A stretch of 64,000 nt of DNA from Onchocerca volvulus (Eukaryota; Nematoda; Chromadorea; Rhabditida; Onchocercidae). Made by a program: the position numbers and the translations under genes. The stretch covers positions 11,683,560 through 11,747,559 of the forward strand of contig HG738140.1 in NCBI GenBank assembly GCA_000499405.2, in the 5' to 3' direction. This document shows, in pieces, positions 26,341-40,500 of this stretch; positions within the stretch are counted from its first letter, which is position 1; each line of letters begins with the position of its first letter. The notes beneath the pieces were generated by a model. The model made no database searches. It was not told where the DNA came from and was given only the letters and a program-made list of their open reading frames with translations.

Positions 26341-27320
26341 CGTTTTTTAAGCAATATTCATCATCATCTTGCGATGAATTATTCCATAAGGAAGAGAAAG
26401 AGGCGACGAAGGCAGATTTGAACGCAATTCCCCAACAACATTTAAGTGCTCAATTATGCGAGACTAACGGGAGAGATGCGAAGTTTGATTCAAACAGCAG
26501 TTTTTGGCCAAATTTCTTTCAGTCCATGCTACCTTGTATGCAAATTTAATCCATCATTCCCTGGCCTTCATACTTCTTACTGTCTTAGCAAACTGAACTC
26601 AAAGGGAATCATTTCGAAAGTTAAGAAAGTTAAGCTAACCTTACATTACATGGCATATCTATTAATTTAAATTCAAAACCAACCAACAGATTTATTTATT
26701 CATTTTTCAATATATTCATTCTAATGAATAAAAAAAAAAGAAAAAAAAAAAGGAATGAAATCAGTTTTGATTTATTCGTTTATATTCCATTCTTATGAAT
26801 ATATTGGATGCCTTAATTTCAATTCGAAATAGACAAATCTATAGATTGGCAACTTGAAAGATCCTAAAAAATTAATGATTAAAAATTATACAACAAAATT
26901 TTTGAATACTATCATCTTTGTATATTTTTTCGAAATCTTGAATCATTAAAGTCCATCAAGAAATCTCAAGAGTGCCATCATTCAGTGAATTTGTTGTAGC
27001 CGTCGAATTTCTTATCGAAATTTACCGCCAGTCAGTTTAAAATTCAAGGACATTCAAATCTAGATTTATTAAATCGAAATTATCGTTAATTTCCATCCTT
27101 TTTCTCTTTTTCTGCAAAACTAAATTACATTCATCTTGCTATACTATTTTTGCATAAATATATAACGAAATCTTTATTAATTGAAATGAAATGAGTGAGA
27201 AGACAGAATAAATATCAACAACTGTACAAATAAACTTTATACAATTCCTATCAATTCCATTTTTCCCGACAACTCTTCATTTCCATCATTTGGCAAAAAA
27301 AACGAATAAACTTTTACCAG

Positions 27321-27377
27321 TCATTTCTTTCTTTCTCTCTCCCTCCTTCTCCCTCTCTGCCCCCCTCTCTCTCTCTA
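27321..27377. repeat. CT-rich low-complexity tract
   Basis: A run of C and T on the + strand (CTTTCTCTCTCCCTCC-like, with a CCCCCC core and CTCTCTCTC end). It is a simple polypyrimidine tract with no coding potential, located close to the 3' side of the small peptide candidate. Confidence 0.8.
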
Positions 27378-27495
27378 CTGAACATATTTTATTATAAATT
27401 CAAGAACAAATAAAGTAAACTTCTATGATTCCCACAAAACTAAGTTATTAATAGACGAATGGATGGAATGAATATTAGCTATGAAGGAATTATTT

Positions 27496-27663
27496 TTAAT
27501 TAACAAAAGGTGATAATCTCGGCTTAGTGCCATAATAGCGTGAGAAATACTCGAGAAATTCTCGGGTAAAAGTTTTCGGCAGTATGTTCTCCTTGTTTCC
27601 ATTTATATCTAGATCGATTTGAGTGATATTTAGAATAAGTACAAAACTTGAAATTATAAGCAT
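27496..27663 (-). CDS. Candidate small secreted peptide, 55 residues
   Basis: The frame starts MLIISSFVLILNITQ, a plausible signal peptide, and continues with a short polar segment ending EYFSRYYGTKPRLSPFVN. The ATG lies 25 bases after a good acceptor (TCAATTCCAG, 27689-27698 on the minus strand), as expected for a trans-spliced short mRNA. There is no dibasic cleavage site and no Gly for amidation, so it is not a standard neuropeptide precursor. A second frame is also open over the same exon (stop near 27524), so the site could instead be a terminal exon read in another frame. I do not recognise the family. Confidence 0.35.
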   Translation of the reverse strand: MLIISSFVLILNITQIDLDINGNKENILPKTFTREFLEYFSRYYGTKPRLSPFVN

Positions 27664-30600
27664 TTGTAGCAAATTCAATTTCGGCTTTCTGGAATTGAAG
27701 GATAATTAAATGTGCTATGGCAAATTTAGTAAAATGACTTTTCAATTTATTCTCGTATTTCCGAAAATACTTATCATGTTATCAACTGCTATCAACGTAT
27801 TCCAATAAGTCTTTCCTATAACGATCAGAAGTCTTCTTCTTATCTGATCAATTTTTTTTTTTGCCTTACTATTTTATTATTATGTCTGCAAAGTTCTGAC
27901 CAAAAACTTGGAAGTCCTATTTGTCCTTCCTTTTTTTCCTGGTGTAAATATAATAAATTAAGGGAAAATTCAAATTCTTGCATTTTTTGTTGATTATTTT
28001 TGCTTTGGAAAAAATATCAAAAATTCTTTTTTAACCATCATCGAATATCATTATGTCAAATACATATAAAGAATGAAAAATAGAAATCTTGAGAGGAAAA
28101 AGAAAATTTTATGCTATGCATCACTGTAGTAGACTGGGGTTTGGGAAAGCAACCAATTAATATAGATGAGCAATTAATTAACAAGGATAAATTGAAAGAA
28201 ACTACATATTCAAATGTTACTTTTATAGCATTAATCAAAATTAAAAAGTTTCCCGTTTGGCTCTTCATTATTTAGTCCTTTCTAATTAACGACAAAATCG
28301 CATTTCTTACAAAGAATTTTTAATTCTTCTGTTTACATTAGGTATCGAAGAGAAGAAGCTAAAAATTCAAACTGTCTATGAAATTGATCTTTCGTTGACT
28401 GAATCATCAACTAGTTGGAGTTATTAGTTGCATGAGATCAACAAGTGAACATTTCATCTAAAATCTGTTAGAGTTTTTTTAAATGCTCTTTTTTTTTTTT
28501 TTTAAATTGCAGAAGTATTTCTTGGGAAATTTTGAAAATATATTTTTTTGCAGACATTTTTCTTTTGAGAGAAAAAAAAAAAGAGTCTAACACCCCTTTG
28601 AGTTCAATCAACGACTAGTATAAAACGAGAACAATTGTTTTTTAAAATTTCGACAACGAGCAAATGATTAATTCTGTCTTTTTTTTTTTTTTTGTCCCTT
28701 TTTCTTCTTCTTTAAATCAATCAACGAAACATTGAAATGTATGGAGTTTAAGAAGACAGCGAATTCGCTACACAAAATAATCTGACAGGTATTAATCATA
28801 TTGTTTACTTTTTGACATCTAATAATTTCTACAAAGCCTTATTACATCATTCCGCTGTTTCGTAACAACCAAATCGTAAAAATTCAGATGATCCGAAAGC
28901 ATTATTGCCAGAACGTACAATAGATCAATCAAATCATTGATATCATTTCATTGTATCAACAAAACTGGTTATATGATGATTCCACAGAAATTGTTTAAAA
29001 AAGCAATATAAAATGAACTGCAAAAAATTTGAAAATTTCATAATAATAAAATTAGAGAAACGAACTTGTTAATTAGCCTATTTCTGTCGTCCTCTTTCTT
29101 TTTCATCGTCTCATTAAGAACGAAGAATGAATAATCAAGAATAAATGCAAAAGCGATGTACATATATATACATGTTTGAAATTCGAAATGAATAATGCCA
29201 GCTTGTGCAAATTATTATTTATTTGTTTACCATTTTTATCTTTTTATTTATTTTCTCCCTGAATACTCATCCCATCCCATTGCATCTTATCCCAACAACT
29301 ACTAACACTACTATTATCAATAGAAATGCTGTTAAAGCTCATTAAAAATGCAGACTGAGTAACCAAAGATTTCGAGTGGTTTCAGTCAGACAAATAAAAA
29401 TCGATTCTGAGAAGCAAAATAAGCCGCTACTTATAGGACTAACTGCAATTGTTCGATATATCAGAAGTACTGCAATTTATTTCTCGCCATACACTTTCAT
29501 TTATTTACGCGAGAAAGAAAATAGGAAATCCTTTCTTTTTCGATATATTAAAAAGAAAAAAAGGAAAAAAAAGGAATTTTACTACTTCTCATTTAAATTT
29601 TATAATGATGAGAAAGATGAAAGCATTCTATGGTCATAAATCTAAAAGATTTTCAAATAAACAGAAGTACTTGTTACCGGATAAATGAATAAATGAAATC
29701 ATCTGAGGAAGTTTGACGAAAAGCTGGATTAAATGAAATAAGTTAAATGATTCTTATTCTAGTCGAATTCTTTTATTACAGAAATTCATTTATAATTATT
29801 TCCGATCTGTTAATCTGATTAAATATCAACAAGAAATGCATGAAATTATCCGAAAATAACGATCGCATTGATATATATTGGACATCATTATCTGAATTCG
29901 ATGCAATAATTTTCAGATGACTTAATTAAACAGCTTTTAATAATTGTAATTTGTCCAAAGTTAAGAACAACCAGTAACTTACTGCAAATATTTCTCGTAT
30001 TAAAATAAGGTGAAAGAATAAAATATCATAATTTACAATTATGAAATCTGATCAAAATGATTAGTTCGATGATTGCACCCATTTCTTGTTCGTATTTTTG
30101 TATTGCTAATTTATATAATTCAATGATTTAATTCACTAATAATGAGGTATCGTTAATGAAATCAAAAATATTTTAATTAATTTACATAAATAATAGAAAG
30201 ATTGACCATTACAATATTGGAAAAATAAAATGAATGAATATAAAAACAGTACGAATCCGGAATAGCAATTCTAGCCTAAGCCTAGTGTTTGTTAAACTAT
30301 ATGAATAATGTATATTAAATAACGATGATGATTCATCTATTTATTTCTTATTCGTGCAGTTTTGCTTAACCTTTTTTGCAGTATTGCAATTTTTGGAAGG
30401 AGAGAAAAGCGAAAATTGGATTTCATTTCATGAATATTCAAGAATTTAATCATCTTGAAATACCTGAATAATGCTCTCTATCACCAGATGCATATTTGCA
30501 AATCGTTAGGAAAGTAATAGTAAAAAAATTTCATTTAACGAAAATTTTGAAAGTCAAATGAGTCGTCACTAAGTTGACTAATGAGAAGGGAACAGCAATA

Positions 30601-31748
30601 AATCAATTGCGAAGGATTCAAAATGATGAAAGCAAATAGGCAATTTGGCATTCATCGAAAATGGCAATAATATATGAAAAATAAGAAAAAGTGAGATCCC
30701 ACATATCTTTTAAAGCATTTTGATCTGTGATTCAATGGAAAATGATTTTAAACAAATAACATAGCCGAATTTCTGGCCAGAAAAAATAGACAATTGTAGA
30801 GTTCGAAGTAAAGATGGATCGAAATCGATGGATTCAAATCACTATATAATCATTACATTACTTTTTAAATTTGTAAGTTAACGTAAAAGTGGAAAAATCA
30901 TCAATTATTAATTTCAGTGTTTGATTAATCTCATATATCTAAAGGCTAATGTTAGCAGCAATATTAATAATGCTTCAGTAATTCTCACAGCTTAGTTTAA
31001 ATTGCTAGAATCACTTTTCGACTAAAGAATATCCGTGCAAAAAAAGAAAGCTATTAAATCACAGCTAATTAATTATAATTAACGAATTAGTTTCAGCAAT
31101 TGACGATTAATTGATCGATGAAATTAATTATAAGTATTCAGATAATCGATGAATCAGCATAAATACATAAGCAAAAAAAATAAAAATTTTGAGAAAACAA
31201 AAGAAAAAAAAACAACGATGAAAATGCAATGCACTTCATTTTGGTAGAATGCTTCAACAAAAAGGGAAAAAGTAATTTAATTCCAGAAAAAGCCAGAAAA
31301 TGGATAGAAAAGAGTAGGCTATAAAGGATGATAAGAAGGAAGAAGCAATCAACTTTCACTCTCTTCCTGTTCTTCATCGGAATTATACCTTTTTAAACTC
31401 AAATTAATTCAGCTTAATGAAAAAATGAAAATAATAGCAATCTTAACTAAGCAAGTTTGCTACTTTCTTCTTCGCTTGAAGATCAAAGAATAACTTTTCT
31501 TCCTTTACATTTTGAATATTTCATTTATCTTATTTACTTATTTAAAGCTAAAATTTTGAAGTTTTTTCCTCAATGCTTTCTCATTTTTTTCTTTAAATTA
31601 AATAAAAAATTAACAATATTTATGTTGTTGCTGTAAAGAAATTCTTTTAAAATAAGACACTTTCGGGAATTCCATTTTTCAAGCAAATTGAATAAATAAG
31701 AAAACGAAATGAAAATTTATAGCATTCATACAGTATGGAAATTAATAG

Positions 31749-31750
<2 letters not shown>

Positions 31751-31801
<51 letters not shown>
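31751..31801. repeat. AT dinucleotide microsatellite
   Basis: About 25 uninterrupted AT units. It can fold on itself and is likely length-variable between individuals. It lies in intergenic sequence with no gene nearby. Confidence 0.95.
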
Positions 31802-31803
<2 letters not shown>

Positions 31804-34800
31804 TTTCAATTTTCTTTTTTTATTTTCGATTAAAAAAAAAAAAATATTAACCAGTCGAAGTGAAACTTGGAATGAAATAGAGCAATAATCGGAGTGAAAA
31901 TTGTTCTTTTGGTTTTAAATGGTAAAATATTAACTAACTCATAACCTAAGTTGTTGTTAATTACTTCAATAAATTATCAGTGCGTACTATCTTGTCTTAT
32001 CACTATTCACTTTTAACATATATTTACTTCGCTATGTTCTCAACTCTTTCTCTCTTTTCCACTCTTTTTTTGACAAACCATTTTTGATTTTTGATTCATC
32101 TAATATTCGATGGAAAATTGGATTGTGTTTTCCCTTTTTTAAAATATTTCCAGCTCATTTTCTACTTTCAATATTGAATTGATTTTATTAGTTTATTTTA
32201 ATTTCCGAACTAAATTTGTCATTTTTACAAATAATAAATCTTGAAGATAAGCGAAAATCAACAAATTATCAATTTCCTTTGAAAACTTCGCAAAGAAATG
32301 TTTTCCTTCGGTTTAATTTCAATGGAACATTCATCATTTTACTAGCGGCATTACCAGTTTGTATCTGTCACCATTAATCTTCCGTGATATACAACTGTTA
32401 TCTTATCAATTTGAATATCTGAAATCGAAAATTACACTGTTTATCATTCCTTCCCTCGTTCCTCAAATTCTCCTTCTAATAAATCAATTTCACAAATGAA
32501 TAATTTTGCATATAATTCAAAGCATTTGAAGAAGGATTACATTGATCGTAATTAGCTGCAATTATGCTATAAAACAAACAAGTTGCACAAAATATGAAAC
32601 TGAAGGGATGCATTAAATTCTGAAATAAATTAAATTTGATTGCTCAAACAAAATTTAATTTTCAAACAGAAAAGATAACAATAAACATTTTAAGAGAAAA
32701 CTTATCTGAACTTCAAAAATCTCAATAATTTCAGCAAAAAATTGCATTTTAATTTCCTTATCGTTATGAAGAAATCAAAAATCCCACAAATAGTTCATTC
32801 ATACTTTCTCAATCTTTGTTTTCCTGTTTGAATGAAAAAATCTTGAGATGAGATGAAATTGTTATGTTTTCGATAATATAAATTTTCCAATTTATCTTAA
32901 GAATTTGAGTTATCAAAAAAAGCTTTTAAATATCATGGAAGTGAGAAACGAAGCAATGAAGCAAGTACAGATTAAACGAAAGAAGCTGAAATTGAAATAA
33001 TTAATAAAGTAATTTATGCATAGATGAATGATATATTTTTTTCTTCATTTAATATTCATGTCTATATGATTTATAATAAATATTTAACTCGGAGTGTCCA
33101 AAAAAAGTGTCCGTGTGGCTCATGACCATAGTAATAGCCAAAAGAGAATTTAGCAATCTTATGCTTTCTAGTGATATTTTTAAGAAAGATGAAGTTATCT
33201 ATTTTTTGAATTTAATTTAAATTCCTTCGGGATCATTGATTGCTCAACCAATAGATGTAAATTAAACCAATCAGCTTGATGCTTAATATTTTGAAGATTC
33301 ATATTTGTATCCACGGAATCAAGCAGAAATAAAGAATGCAAACCACCATTCTCCAAAAAATCATTAATAATTTACAACCTTTCATTATTAGGAAGAACTA
33401 GAATAAAATTAGTTATTTTAAAATAGGAATTTTTGAATTTAATTTCCTGATGGAAATTTATATAGCGATGACAGTGATATTGAAAATAATGATAAGACAT
33501 TAGGATAGATGCTTTGATGGATGATAGTGATAGCAGAACTATGATAATGATGATAAAAGATGGTTAAAAATGAAAAATGATGTGTTTACTGGAAGGTGAT
33601 TGTTCTTCCGTCGTTCAACCAAAGTAATCAATCTTCATATTGATTGTAAAGTTGAAGATCAGTGATAATCCATCGTCTGCGTTCTTTCTGAATCACACAA
33701 TGCTAAATTGAAAATATATCCTTCTAATTATTTTTTGCAAAGAAATATTTGAAACTTTCGAGTTGAAAATATGCATAAGCATATAAGTAGAAAGGCCGAA
33801 AAGAATCAATCGCTGCATAAAAAATCAATAAATGATGTCCTCTTACATTGCAAAAAAAAAAAAAAAAATTAAAAATTAGTATAAACAATGATAAATGATC
33901 TATCATTTTCTTTCCTTTTTTCGTTTGAAATGAACTGACTGAAATTTTCTCTCTGTCATTTGCTCCATTTTAATTATTCCATCTTGAATGATGCTTATCA
34001 GCAAAAAAAAAAAAAAAAAAAACAAAAAAGAAAAAAAGAAAAGAAGAAAGAGCGATCAAATGTTTTACAAATTATGCTATATAAAATGATTCAATGGAGA
34101 AATAACAATATCGTACATCATTTCCAGCAAATTTAATCGATGGAAAAACTGTCAATTATTTTACTGAAAATAAAAATTTAAGAACTGCTAGGGATACCGA
34201 CTATTTAGTTGACAACATTTTTAGTCCACATTTGACAATTTTTTAAAATCATTTGAATTCAAATTACAATTCCAAGAGTTAATTACTTCAATTCTAATAG
34301 ACTAAAAAACATTCGACGATAAAAGCATTAGAAGTAAAATGGAAACGATATATGATTATGAGTATTATGGATGACGTCATCCTTTATAAACAAATATTAT
34401 TCGACAACTTTTATAAATCACAATTTCACATTATCCGTCATAAGTAATAATTTCGCGTTTTTCTTCATAAACTAACAATTTTCTGTATCACAAACGAGAA
34501 GTTTAATTTTAATTTTTATCTCTAACTTCAAGTGCTCTCTCAGAGGACGAGAATTTCGATTCATATCTGAATCAAACGAGTAAAATAAAGATTTAATGTC
34601 TCTAGCAATCCAACAAATAAGAATTGTTATCACTTTGTGTTCCATCTTATCACCTTTCTACAACAAAAAAAAAAGTTGAAAAAGAAAAGTAATGAACGGT
34701 AAACATTTCATTTTAATATCTCTGCGTGGTGTATCATTTTACAAATAAAAAGTTTTCCGCTTAAAAAAAAAGAAAGAAAAAAAGAAAAAATGAAAAATCT

Positions 34801-37590
34801 TTCCATCCATCAATTTTTGAAAAGAAAATTTTAAAAGAATAAAAAAATAACTGAGCTGAAACAGAGTGGGAAAAAAAAAATTTCATACAAAATGTGTATT
34901 GAAAGTGCCAAAAATTTATCATTAATGAAATACTTCGCTACAAATTGATTTCTTATTTTTCAAAATACTTAGCTTAAAAGATTTGCTATTTTAAGCAAAT
35001 GATATTTAAAAAAAAATCTAACATTTATAAAGTTTGAAATTCGGATACTAAATTGAAAAGGATTCAGTAAGTTTCTGTAATTAAACATTACGCATTTTTT
35101 TCGACAATCTGGCGAGATTTTTCTGCAAATATTTATCATTGATGATTTTGATGATTTTAATTTCATAGATATTACATCAGCCAGAAATTTCGTCAACCAG
35201 ATAAATCTACTGTTGTGAATGCAGAAAAAAGAATAAAAAATTTAATTATTTGGAAATGATCACGCAAACATTGTTTATGTAATGGATACTAACTGAAAGA
35301 TTAACAAATACTCAATCTATCAGTAATGGATGGAATGGCTCTTTCAAATTCAAATCCATTAAAATGCTTAAAACTATTTAATTTCTCCAGTTATCCTTTG
35401 TCGAACAAGAACGAGTGAGAATAGATGAAAAAAAAAAAAAAAAATACAAGTATAACGATGAAACGAATGAAATGATATCGGAAATGAATGAAAAGTAAAT
35501 TGAAAATAGTTATAATGAGTAATTCTTGGTTAGAACAGAACATTCAGTAGAAATATTCGTGTTTTATGAATCAAATTCTGAAACAAAATGGGAATGATTT
35601 AGGGGCAAAATAGATCAAGAATTTCGAAAGGGGAAAATTTTACGAATAATTTAATTCATTCTACATCAATCTTTTTCAATAAGTTATTCAAATCTTTAAT
35701 TCCACTTTCATTGCAGTGAGTTTGTACTTTTTATATTTTGTTCAGCATTCAGCACATATGGTTTATTGGTCATTAATTATTGTTTACTTAGTAATCCTTT
35801 ACATATATTAATGTTTATTTATCAATTCAACATACACAGGAAGAAGTTTGATATGTTACGAAAGAAAAAAGAAAGCAACAGAAAACTGAAAGTATGCAAA
35901 GTATAATAAGCAAAAAAAGCTTAAGCAATGTTGAAACGAAACAAGGAACAACTGAAAATTGAAAAAGAAAATTGCAAATAATGACTAATGTGAAGGAAAA
36001 AGTGGAGAGAGGAAGGAGAATGTTTAAGTATCTAATCTTTCTCAAAGCTCCAAAATTCTTTTTTTTTTTATTTCATTTGAGTGACAAAATATATAATGTT
36101 TAAGCATAATATCCCATTTTATTTTCCACTTAAAACACATTGTTTTTTCGTTTGAAATTAACCATTAATGCTATATATTAATTAGAATTGAATTAAGCAG
36201 AAAAATATTTATTTCCTTCTTGAGCAATGAAGTAGATCGAGTATGTTAAATCAAGAAAATGTTAAATAAGATGACGAAAGCATTTTATATGAATAAATTT
36301 AAATAAAAAAGCTAACTAACTAAGTTTAGAAGTTTCTATTGGTTAAATATCGAAGTTTCTGAATAATTACTAAAGGTATAAGAATAATTTCCGTACAACT
36401 AATTTTTTAATCAGCCGAAGATATGTCCAAGACTTGCTGAATATACAAAATACGGTTTGCAAATAAGATTAACTTGAAAATTTGGCGAAGAAAAAGCAAA
36501 ATGCTTCCTGTCTGATATCGGCAACTTTATCAATAACAGTCTTGGTTTTTGATTCTGTGCGAATGCCTTAGAAAGGACAAAAACAAGCAGCGATGTTTAT
36601 TTCCTAAATAATTTCCAATTTATCTTTTCCTTTTTTCACTTTGATTTCTATTTCAGAGGAATGATAAGTATAATCATCTAAACTGTACCATCGGGCTGAA
36701 TATCAATTCCGCAATCAGCAACAATTTCGATATGTCAAACAGATTATGAAGCATTTGATAAATGCAATTATATTTTTAATTAATTGAATAATTAGAAATT
36801 ATTAGTAATGAAAAAATTTCCCAAAACGGAGAATTAAATTTTCGTTATAATAGACGATATGATACGTTTAAGCCATCGATCTTCTTCAATTGCGTTTTTC
36901 GTCGTCATTCGCAATACCATTTTTTCGCTGTGATCTCCGTAACATCATCCGTTTCATTCTATTGATAGCATATTACAAGTCATAACATTTGTACATTATT
37001 AATTGGAATTAAAAATTTGACAAATACTTGAAACTTAATTCTAAAATTTCAATGGCTGCAAAATTCACAATATTATTTTTTTTTTTTACACAGCGAAAAA
37101 ATGTCCCCGTTGTAATCAGCAAGCAAACTTACGAAATGAAAAAAAAAATCATTGGCTAATATTAATCCTTAAATGTACTGATAATGTTGTAATAACTGAA
37201 ATGCCTACAGCCATATTCAGTTTTGATTAATGTTGAATTGTATCTCTTCGAAGAGTTTTATGAAGATTTTTTACTAAATTTTATTGGTAAACCAAACCAC
37301 ACGCCATGGATAGTTCCATTTCAGATACTATGAACTTCCAAATAATTATCAGAGTATTAGTAAGTTATTTTTGCAACTTTGATTTGTCGACTGAAATGCG
37401 CTTTATTTATCGATTAAAATGCAAATTTTCATCTTAAAAATTTTTTCCGTTGCTAAATCTGCCATCTATCTCGTATTTAATTCTGTTAATGAAAATTATT
37501 TACTGCAAAAATTTCAAACATATATGAACGATAATTGGTCATTGTTTCATCGATGTTAGCGGTTGAACGGTTTGCTTGGATTCTTTTAGA

Positions 37591-40500
37591 ATGTGGCCGT
37601 TGTTTCATTTCGGAATTCATCTCTTTCTTTTTGTGAAGTTAACTGTTAGTTTTCTAAATGATCAATCTTTGTTCAACAAAATTTTACCTACCAGTTAAAT
37701 TTTTACCATTAGATCTTCGTTTCCATGAAAAATAATTTGAGAATGAAAAGGATTTTTCTTCAAATTATAAGAATTTTATAAAATACATGATATTTCTGTA
37801 TCAAAGATCTGATCGGACTTGATTTAATGAAAAAAAGTGAGATTCTTGACAAGTCTCAGCATTTTTGTAAACAAGCAAAACAGATAGTATTGGAGAAATA
37901 CGAAAACAAAGATTTTTCGATCCAAGAATTTTCGATGATGAAAATTTTAGTCTTCCACATTCATCGTTATTCTATGCAGCATATGGCATAGTATAGAAAG
38001 GAATACAATTACTATTTTTTTGAAAAGCAACGTTCAATTAGGAATTAATTTTTCATTTCACAATTACTAACTATTTGAATGAAATTATGTTATAAAAATG
38101 AACAAAAAATCTTCACATTTTGTTTCTATTATTATGCATACGATGACTGCTACTATCGTTACATGAAAAACTAATTTAATTTCTTGTTGAAATTTTTATA
38201 AGGAATAAATTAATTTATAAACAATAATGACATATATTAGAATTGTAAAATGCAACTCATTTCACCTTCTCTCCGAATATTTTTACTTTTCTATCTTGCT
38301 TTTTTTTGCAAAAAGAGTATTCGAATATGTTTTCAGAGCCAAATAAACAAGGGAACGGACTGTACAGATCCATACGAGTTATCACTGTTCTTTAAAAAGT
38401 AAAGCATAATTTTTATTGATAATCAATATCACTTCAATTAATCTCAATTTTCTATTTAAAAATTGATATTTAGCGATCCCATTATGTGCATTTATGGTAT
38501 AAAATTTACGGGAGGATTTGACAGTGTTTTATATTACAATAATCCAAGCAAATTTCAAAATGTTACTGAGCAACTTGATGAAGCTGGAATGTTTTTATGC
38601 AAATCTGCATCGATTGGATATAGGGATAGATTTCAGGAAGTGACTATTCCGGTAAGTCTTTTCATTTTCTTATTATTAATCTCTGCTGGTATTTAGCATG
38701 CAAATCTTTCGATGGATATTCTTCGAATAAAAATTAATCGATTTGTTGACGAATTAGTTTCTTATTTTTAATACAAAATTTTCCATTTCCAACTATAGGA
38801 ATATTTTGTTTTATATTTGTTCGTCGATTATCATACAAAAGGATAGCTTTTTATTAAGGACATGATAATGAAATATTGAAATTTGTAGATTACCGATAAG
38901 AAATACATCGATTTGTTCATAACTTGCTGCAGCAAATGTCCGTATGTCAATGCAACGGACTGGCTTATTCACCTAAAATCACAATTTCTCATCCATCATT
39001 ACGCAATCGTTAAAACATTCGGAAAACTCAAAGAGTATGAAATGGCGCCGCGTGTATTAGCTATTCTTCCGCCAAGCATTTGCGAAACAGAAATTTATCA
39101 AGAAGTAAATTTTTACTCATTTTGTGTCATTTGAAATTGGAACTTTTTGAGCTATCAAGCAAAGAAAGTCATTTAGTAGCAAACAGTTGTTAACGACCGA
39201 TTGTTGGCTTGTGAAAAGATAGTCTGAATAATACTGCAGAAGGCTAATTAATATCTGGCAGTCTTTCTGGTTAACAGTCATATTACTGGCCAATTAAAGT
39301 TATGCATAAAGTAAACAATTATATAGTTCAATGTATTAAAAAGAACACTTATTTCGGACATTTCCAGAATTTCCAGGCAATTTTCTTTTTTTTAGCAAGA
39401 GTATATATATTTTTAGGAAGTGTAGGTCTTGCGTGATACGCCTGCTTCGGTTGATGAGAAAAAGTTATTTAGCTTTTTAATTTTTTTCATGTTAAGAAAG
39501 ACAAAAAAAGTAATTATTGAGTGATTTGGAAAACAAAAATACTTTTTTCCGTTGCAAATATTGATTTCTTTTTAAAATCAAGGCAAGGTTTTTTTATTTA
39601 CTTAGTTATGATTTTGTTAAAGTTTCGTAAATATCATAAGATGGAAAATAGTTATTATTCTTTGATGTTTGGAACGGTAATTTTTTTTTTTTTTTTCTTT
39701 TTTTTGCAGCGAAAAAAATCCAATGCTCGAACTTAGAGTATTAATTCAAAATTCTTGTGGCTTCAAAATACCTCTAACTAAATGAATTAAATTTACACTT
39801 TTATCAACGTAATAATCTAAGTGAATCGATAAGTGCATGATCAGGCGTTTATTTATCTTTAGTAAAAAGCACAGATGAAAAGTACCTTTCCTTCAGATAC
39901 CGGCAACTGGCAACAATGACGTATGCTTCACATATGGACAGCAAAAGTTCCTTAATCCAGTTGCGGGCGAAAAGTACCCATTAGAGCTTGAAACTTTGCT
40001 AAGAATGGGATATTACAATTCAACTGCTGCTGAATATCCTTTAGGAAATCATTGCACAATGAATTATAATTCTTGGTTTGAAAATAAAGTCAGTTCCATT
40101 TTATATATAAAATTTAAAATATTTCCTCAATCTGATCGGCAATGTCATTGGATGAGTTATAGACTTGAAATGATTAAAAAAATATTTTGCGTTTAATTTG
40201 TCTAATAGATAATCGCATCTAACAGTAATAAGTTAATTCTAACATTTTAAAAATTAAATTTTACAACTTCAATCCATCTTAAATTGTATATATAAAAAAA
40301 AAAAAAAAAAATGAGTGTTCAGTAAAAATTTGTCCATTTTTTTTCCAATTATGGAGATAAACTTTAATTTTTCTGCTTTTAATTGAAAAATTACTCATAA
40401 TTCTTCATGCAGATTTTTATAAATGGAAAAATATCGAATATATACTTTCCTTCTTTATTTTTTTATTCGTAAATTCAGCAGCTTAAAGTGAAATTTTTTA

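Larger units (their letters stand above)
25276..37590. other. 12 kb divergent intergenic region
   Basis: This separates the 5' ends of the Patched gene (-) and the cysteine-rich gene (+). The only supported coding candidate is a small secreted peptide at 27496-27663 (-). A less AT-rich patch at 26200-26345 carries bZIP-type motifs. The rest holds A/T runs, a CT-rich tract (27321-27377) and an AT dinucleotide microsatellite (31751-31801). Frames such as 26289-26549 (+), 29376-29688 (+), 31138-31377 (-) and 35827-36045 (-) lack splice or family support. I see no tRNA or conserved RNA gene. Confidence 0.5.

Noticed and set aside
26292..26549. 85-codon frame on the + strand upstream of Patched
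   Set aside because: Overlaps the bZIP motif patch; the product is charged and unrecognised and has no splice or conservation support.
26700..26806. Inverted CAATATATTCAT / ATGAATATATTG pair
   Set aside because: Arms of only 12 AT-rich bases with a long spacer; expected by chance in this composition.
31138..31377. Minus-strand frame with hydrophobic start
   Set aside because: Made of Phe/Leu/Ser-rich low complexity from AT-rich DNA; such frames occur throughout the window.
33088..33122. GTGTCCAAAAAAAGTGTCCG, resembling a mariner-type terminal sequence
   Set aside because: No inverted partner, no transposase fragment and no target duplication found nearby.
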